Below, piece by piece: positions 61,546-64,000 of a stretch of 64,000 bases of DNA. The notes beneath the pieces were generated by a model. That model did not search any database. It saw only the letters and a list, made by a program, of their open reading frames with translations, and was not told the origin of the DNA. Position 1 is the first letter of the stretch. Every line of letters starts with the position of its first letter. The position numbers were made by a program, and so were the translations under genes. Source of the DNA: Cristatella mucedo (Eukaryota > Bryozoa > Phylactolaemata > Cristatellidae); NCBI GenBank assembly GCA_009760855.2, contig WPIO01000006.1, forward strand, positions 2,203,001-2,267,000. The letters run 5' to 3'.

Positions 61546-62069
61546 AGGAAATCGGCGAGACTCACTAAACTTGCTTGTGGCGGAAATGTGTTCGTACCTT
61601 CGGGCGAAGCAGCGCTGTTTGCAGTGCCGCAACACGCGCTCGCTCGGCCGTCGGTTCAGCAGCTGCTGCGTACGCTCTTTTGTCGCCGACCGTGCGCGCA
61701 AGTGGCCGAACGAGCGCCGGCGGGTGGCGGCCGCGGCGTCCTCAGAGGAGCTCGGCCTCGGCCGCCGAGCAGCAGCCGCCCCCGAGCGGGCGCCTCCTCC
61801 GAGCGACGCCTAGCGGGCAGGACGACGACCTGCCCGCTAGGCGTCGCTGCTGCTCGGCGGCGAAACGTCGCTGCCGAGCGAGCGCGCGGCGAGGCCGCGC
61901 CGCCGCTGCAGTTGAGAAAGTGGCCGGGCACTAGGGCGGCGTATCGGGTGTCTCGCTCGCTCGGCCACGCGCCGCTGAACGCGGCGACATACTAGCGCGT
62001 TCGCTTGGAGAGAAGCACTCGCGCGTCGTTCCTCGCGAAATACACGAGCATTTAGATCGGAGTGCAGCG
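61546..62069. other. GC-rich island, no gene recognised
   Basis: CpG-dense; contains the strongest hairpin in the window. Confidence 0.45.
61761..61861. repeat. Perfect 20-bp inverted repeat extended by a 13-bp outer arm
   Basis: Inner arms 61802-61821 and 61829-61848 are exactly complementary around a 7-nt loop. Outer arms GCCGCCGAGCAGC (61761-61773) and GCTGCTCGGCGGC (61849-61861) are also exact, with 28 extra bases on the left. Confidence 0.95.
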
Positions 62070-62900
62070 ACAAATTTCACGCGTTCCTTAGTTCTGTCCC
62101 GGCCCGACTATTGTAATTCCCTATTGGCTGGGCTGCCAAAGAAAGAAGCAACAAGACCCGCTGCAGCTGGCTTCGAATACGGTGGCTGCAAGGCTAGTCT
62201 TCAAGTCCCAGAGGTTTAACCGCGTGTCTCTTTTGCTAAAAGAGCTTGGGTGGCTGCCGGTTGATCAACGGATACAGAGCAAAGTTCTTACGTTGACCCA
62301 CAAAAAGAATCTTAGCTGATTAAAGAGCCTTATTTTGTATAGCGACAGAAGAGCCTTGACGGCTATCACCGCCGCTTGCAGTGGCGATTCAGATTCGCCA
62401 ACCACAGGAATCGAACCCACGACCTCTGGACCGAGGTCGTGAAAGCAACCGCCTTACCTAGTGTGCCATCACGGCTCACCAAGGCCTGCCATGGCTTGGC
62501 TCCTGCGTACGTAGCTGAACTGCTGCACCAGTTTCAGCCTCCATGTGCCCTCAGGTCCTGTATGGGCAGTTAATTAGACAATCCATTCCTCTGCTTAAAA
62601 AGTTCTGGCAACAGAAGCTTTAGCTCTTCAGGTCCTAGACTGTTGAACTCGCTTCCACAATTCTTACGCAACGACAATTACTCTCCTGCTGCCGACTGTG
62701 GCTCATCCTCTTGAGCGGTCCTGAGGTGCTACGTCCATGCTACTCTCTATCTCAACTTCCGACTTTGCTATGCTTCCCACTTTCTCTTTGTTGCGTGAGA
62801 CGAAGTCTGTCGGCTACCGAAAGCCGCTTAGGTTGTGAGTGGGCTATACAAAACTCTCGTGCGTAACACCCACGCAGTCTTTATGGCTTTGCTGAGTTAC
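62070..62900 (+). mobile_element. LINE-B copy: RT C-terminus through 3' region, split by SINE-1
   Basis: DYCNSLLAGLP is encoded from 62106, then LLKELGWLPVDQRIQSKVLT and (after the SINE) KACHGLAPAYVAELLHQFQ, then GNRSFSSSGPRLLNSLPQF. The 3' part near 62790 (TTGCGTGAGACGAAGTC) matches other LINE-B tails reversed. Frameshifts are present. Confidence 0.8.
62310..62478 (-). mobile_element. SINE-1 copy inside LINE-B
   Basis: Reverse of SINE-1: TTAGCTGATTAAAGAGCC, AGCGACAGAAGAGCCTTGAC, GGAATCGAACCCACGACCTC (perfect B box) and TGTGCCATCACGGCTC. The LINE-B frame resumes directly after it. No clean target duplication seen. Confidence 0.85.
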
Positions 62901-63805
62901 AGACGGAGATACATAGCATTACATCAGTCGGCTCTGTCGGCCAGCGCGTGCGGCAGACGGCCAGCCGACGTTACTAAGTGACCTCGCCAGCGAGCTGGCC
63001 GCTACAACCGTCTGCTTCCGCTTCTACCGACTACTGTCGCGCCGCGTCCGCTGGAGAGCGGTCGCTCGGGGCGGCCGATTAGCGGCTGCCTGAGGTCACG
63101 AGGAGTACGGCGGTCAGAGGTCGCCGCAGATGGGCGGCAGCTGCTGCCGCTGCTTGTGAGGTCGGGAGTACCGCGGTTAGCCAGAGTGACGCGTTGTTTG
63201 CGCCGCCGCCGGCTTACCGTAGACCGTACAGCAGACTGTACGCTACCTGCAGCGGCGGTCTTCCTTCCTCATCCGGCGGTGAGCCCGCCCGGCTTCGTAT
63301 TTTGCTTTTTTCTTCTCGGCAATCGCCTAACTAGCAGCTCGGTGGACTAGGAATCGATCGTTGCCGTCGCAGTGGTAGCCGGTAGTCGGAGGTAGCCGCA
63401 ATTCTCCGGCGAATGGAATGGCGCAGGGGCGATTCGCCAGGACAAAAAAAGGCGGAAATTTGCATCGCCCGCTTGCGCCGAAGAACAACTAAATGCGAGC
63501 GATGCGAGTCGAGTCGCGGCGAGCGATGATGGAGCGAGCGATGCGGAGGATGAGCTTCGCTGATCGCTCGGCTCGCGCGCGGCTCTCGAGCGGCACTCGA
63601 TGCGGCGACTTCGGGCCGACTTTCGGCTGCGTTTGCTGATCAGCTTCGTTATTTGTCGATCGGCAGACGGTCAATTCAAGTACGCTCGCTGCTTCGCTCC
63701 ACACATGCTCCGCCACGCTCCGAACTCTTCTCTGCTGCTCCGATCCACCCGCTTTGCTCAGCTCCGGCTCCGAAACCCGCTCCGCTGCGTCATCTGCTGG
63801 GCTGA
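62901..63805. other. GC-rich, no gene recognised
   Basis: CpG-rich with GAGCGATG repeats near 63495-63545. No domain or exon recognised. Confidence 0.45.
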
Positions 63806-64000
63806 GAGAGAGACAGATACACAGAGAGAGAGAGAGAGAGAGACAGGCAGAGAGAGAGAGAGAGAGAGAGGCACAGAGACAGAGAGAGGGAGACACAGAG
63901 AGAGACAGAGAGAGCGAGAGAGACAGAGAGTGGGTGACAGAGAGGGAGAGAGAGCAAGAGAGAGACAGAGACAGAGAGGAAGACGGGAGAGAAAGAGAGA
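63806..64000 (+). repeat. (GA)n/GACAGA array running off the end
   Basis: GA units with GACA and GGGA variants to the window edge. Confidence 0.93.

Overview
This window is animal nuclear DNA: introns with GT..AG borders, tRNA-derived SINEs, degenerate non-LTR retrotransposons, very long dinucleotide repeats and no bacterial gene organisation. The one gene recognised with confidence is an insulin-family precursor on the minus strand (coding 51705-50954, probable promoter near 52340). Its mature chains carry eight cysteines, with an extra Cys in both the B and A chains. That is the four-disulfide pattern known from molluscan insulin-related peptides, so the likely source is a lophotrochozoan, most probably a mollusc. 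This is an inference from one gene, not a species call.

Layout. 0-4.5 kb: a cluster of CR1/L2-type LINE fragments ('LINE-A'), including one copy inserted head-on into another, the 3' part of a second LINE ('LINE-B'), and a 0.5-kb element with terminal inverted repeats. 4.5-5.8 kb: a GC-rich island with a perfect hairpin. 5.8-12.1 kb: long TC-type repeat arrays separated by DNA in which nothing is recognised. 12.1-16.7 kb: the longest LINE-A relic (its RT catalytic box is visible but broken), SINE-2 copies, a short AT-rich insertion and a LINE-B relic. 16.7-23.6 kb: TC arrays and unassigned DNA. 23.2-34.5 kb: SINE-1 and SINE-2 copies with LINE scraps. 34.6-40.4 kb: TAG and GGAA repeats, a 30-bp perfect palindrome, unassigned DNA. 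40.4-43.1 kb: three LINE-A fragments and a SINE-1. 43.7-50.4 kb: TG, CA and TC arrays, a small CAGTGG-ended repeat and unassigned sequence. 50.4-53.6 kb: the insulin gene inside a GC-rich block. 53.6-56.4 kb: a TG-TC array, a weak candidate exon, TC repeats, SINE remnants and a SINE-tail palindrome. 56.6-58.4 kb: two LINE-A 3' halves in tandem, the second with the best-kept reading frame. 58.4-64 kb: GC-rich islands with perfect inverted repeats, GA arrays and a LINE-B interrupted by a SINE-1.

Most of the window is therefore transposon debris and simple repeats around one compact hormone gene. The SINE-2 family ends in a sequence resembling the LINE-A 3' end, which suggests LINE-A enzymes mobilised it. 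No CRISPR array, bacterial operon, virus or rRNA gene was found. No previously undescribed system is demonstrated. The most useful leads are the insulin gene with its long C-terminal extension, the SINE/LINE partnership, and a set of perfect inverted repeats in the GC-rich segments.
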